The notes under the pieces were generated by a model. That model saw only the letters and a list, made by a program, of their open reading frames with translations, was not told where the DNA came from and ran no database searches. The position numbers and the translations under genes were made by a program. This document shows, piece after piece, positions 5,951 through 6,498 of a stretch of DNA of 6,498 nucleotides; within the stretch, counting starts at the first letter, position 1; each line of letters begins with the position of its first letter. The DNA is from Deltaproteobacteria bacterium (GTDB taxonomy: Bacteria > Desulfobacterota > Syntrophobacteria > BM002): NCBI GenBank assembly GCA_017861095.1, contig JAGFXI010000111.1, forward strand, positions 1 through 6,498, in the 5' to 3' direction.

Positions 5951-6498
5951 ATGGCCTACGCGGAAATCCAGGTCGAGGTGGATGGCCCCGTTGTGACCGT
6001 GGCCCTGAACCGGCCCGAGAAACGGAATGCCCTCAGCCTCAACCTCATGAAGGAGATGGTCGATTGCCTGAGTGCGATCGGCCGGGACGAGAAGGCCAAG
6101 GTGGTGGTACTCCGGGGTAACGGTCCGGTCTTTTCTGCCGGCCACGACATCCGCGAAATGGCAGCGGGAGATCTCCAGGCGTACCGCACCACCTTTGCGA
6201 CCTGCATGGAGATGATGCTTCTCCTCCACGAAATTCCCCAGCCGGTGCTGGCGCGGGTGCACGGGATCGCCACCGCTGCCGGCTGCCAGCTCGTGGCCGC
6301 CTGCGATCTGGCGGTTGCGGCAGTTGATACCCGCTTTGCGACCCCGGGGGTGAACATCGGTTTCTTCTGCACCACCCCGATGGTGGCCCTCAGCCGGGCG
6401 GTGGGCCGCAAGAAGTCCCTTGAGATGCTTTTCACCGGAGAGTTCATCTCCGCCCAGGAGGCGCTGGTGCACGGGCTGGTGAATCGGGTCGTCCCGGT
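5951..6498 (+). CDS. Enoyl-CoA hydratase/isomerase (crotonase) family protein, ECHDC3-like, 3' end outside the window
   Basis: The first 182 residues are visible and the frame runs off the right edge; family length is about 260. Crotonase features are the N-terminal LNRPEKRNALS (19-29), the oxyanion-hole segment FSAGHDIREM (61-70), and the second oxyanion region around G111 in TAAGCQLVAACD. The stretches GCQLVAACDLAVA (111-123), FATPGVNIGFFCTTP (129-143) and ALSRAV (146-151) strongly resemble the mitochondrial ECHDC3 group and its bacterial relatives. The two glutamates used by classical hydratase (E144 and E164 in rat) are replaced here by Q113 and G133, so ordinary water addition to enoyl-CoA is doubtful; the fold and CoA-binding parts look intact. 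ATG at 5951 has AAGGGAG five bases upstream. It is the second gene after the small cytochrome c. The exact reaction is unknown. Confidence 0.9.
   Translation, partial: MAYAEIQVEVDGPVVTVALNRPEKRNALSLNLMKEMVDCLSAIGRDEKAKVVVLRGNGPVFSAGHDIREMAAGDLQAYRTTFATCMEMMLLLHEIPQPVLARVHGIATAAGCQLVAACDLAVAAVDTRFATPGVNIGFFCTTPMVALSRAVGRKKSLEMLFTGEFISAQEALVHGLVNRVVP

Noticed and set aside
5927..6472. Two antisense frames opposite the hydratase-family gene.
   Set aside because: The plus-strand frame encodes a clear crotonase-family protein with a Shine-Dalgarno; the antisense products show no motif.

Overview
The window reads as a bacterial chromosome segment of moderate to fairly high GC content. The host is probably Gram-negative: the transporter's binding protein has a cleavable signal peptide with no lipobox cysteine, and there is a small exported c-type cytochrome. 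No gene fixes the phylum. The gene mix would suit an environmental proteobacterial, desulfobacterial or Methylomirabilota-like lineage, but that is inference. No RNA gene, CRISPR array, transposase or phage gene was found.

Layout. Positions 1-110 hold the last codons of an ACT-domain protein, most like the C-terminus of D-3-phosphoglycerate dehydrogenase (SerA). It is followed 45 bases later on the same strand by a complete HAD-IIB phosphatase (156-977). A three-gene ABC importer on the minus strand then runs from 5343 down to 987. It starts with a periplasmic solute-binding protein (4042-5343), continues with a fused two-domain permease (2117-3793), and ends with an ATPase (987-2072). The importer and the HAD gene converge with only 9 bases between their stop codons. 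A divergent intergenic region (5344-5631) separates the importer from a plus-strand pair: a small monoheme cytochrome c (5632-5910) and the 5' part of an ECHDC3-like enoyl-CoA hydratase/isomerase family gene (5951 to the window end).

How it may work. The importer is a complete set of the FbpABC/AfuABC type (Fe(III), phosphonate, polyamine or organophosphate importers). Binding protein, permease and ATPase lie in transcription order, each with a recognisable Shine-Dalgarno sequence. The 248-base gap between the first two genes holds a cluster of GC-rich overlapping palindromes. These could make binding-protein mRNA more abundant than permease mRNA. The substrate cannot be read from the sequence. 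A convergent sugar-phosphatase-like HAD gene makes a phosphorylated organic substrate worth testing.

Points worth a second look are the palindrome cluster, a helical C-terminal extension on the binding protein, loss of both canonical catalytic glutamates in the hydratase-family protein, and its pairing with a small cytochrome c. I did not see a clearly new multi-gene system.
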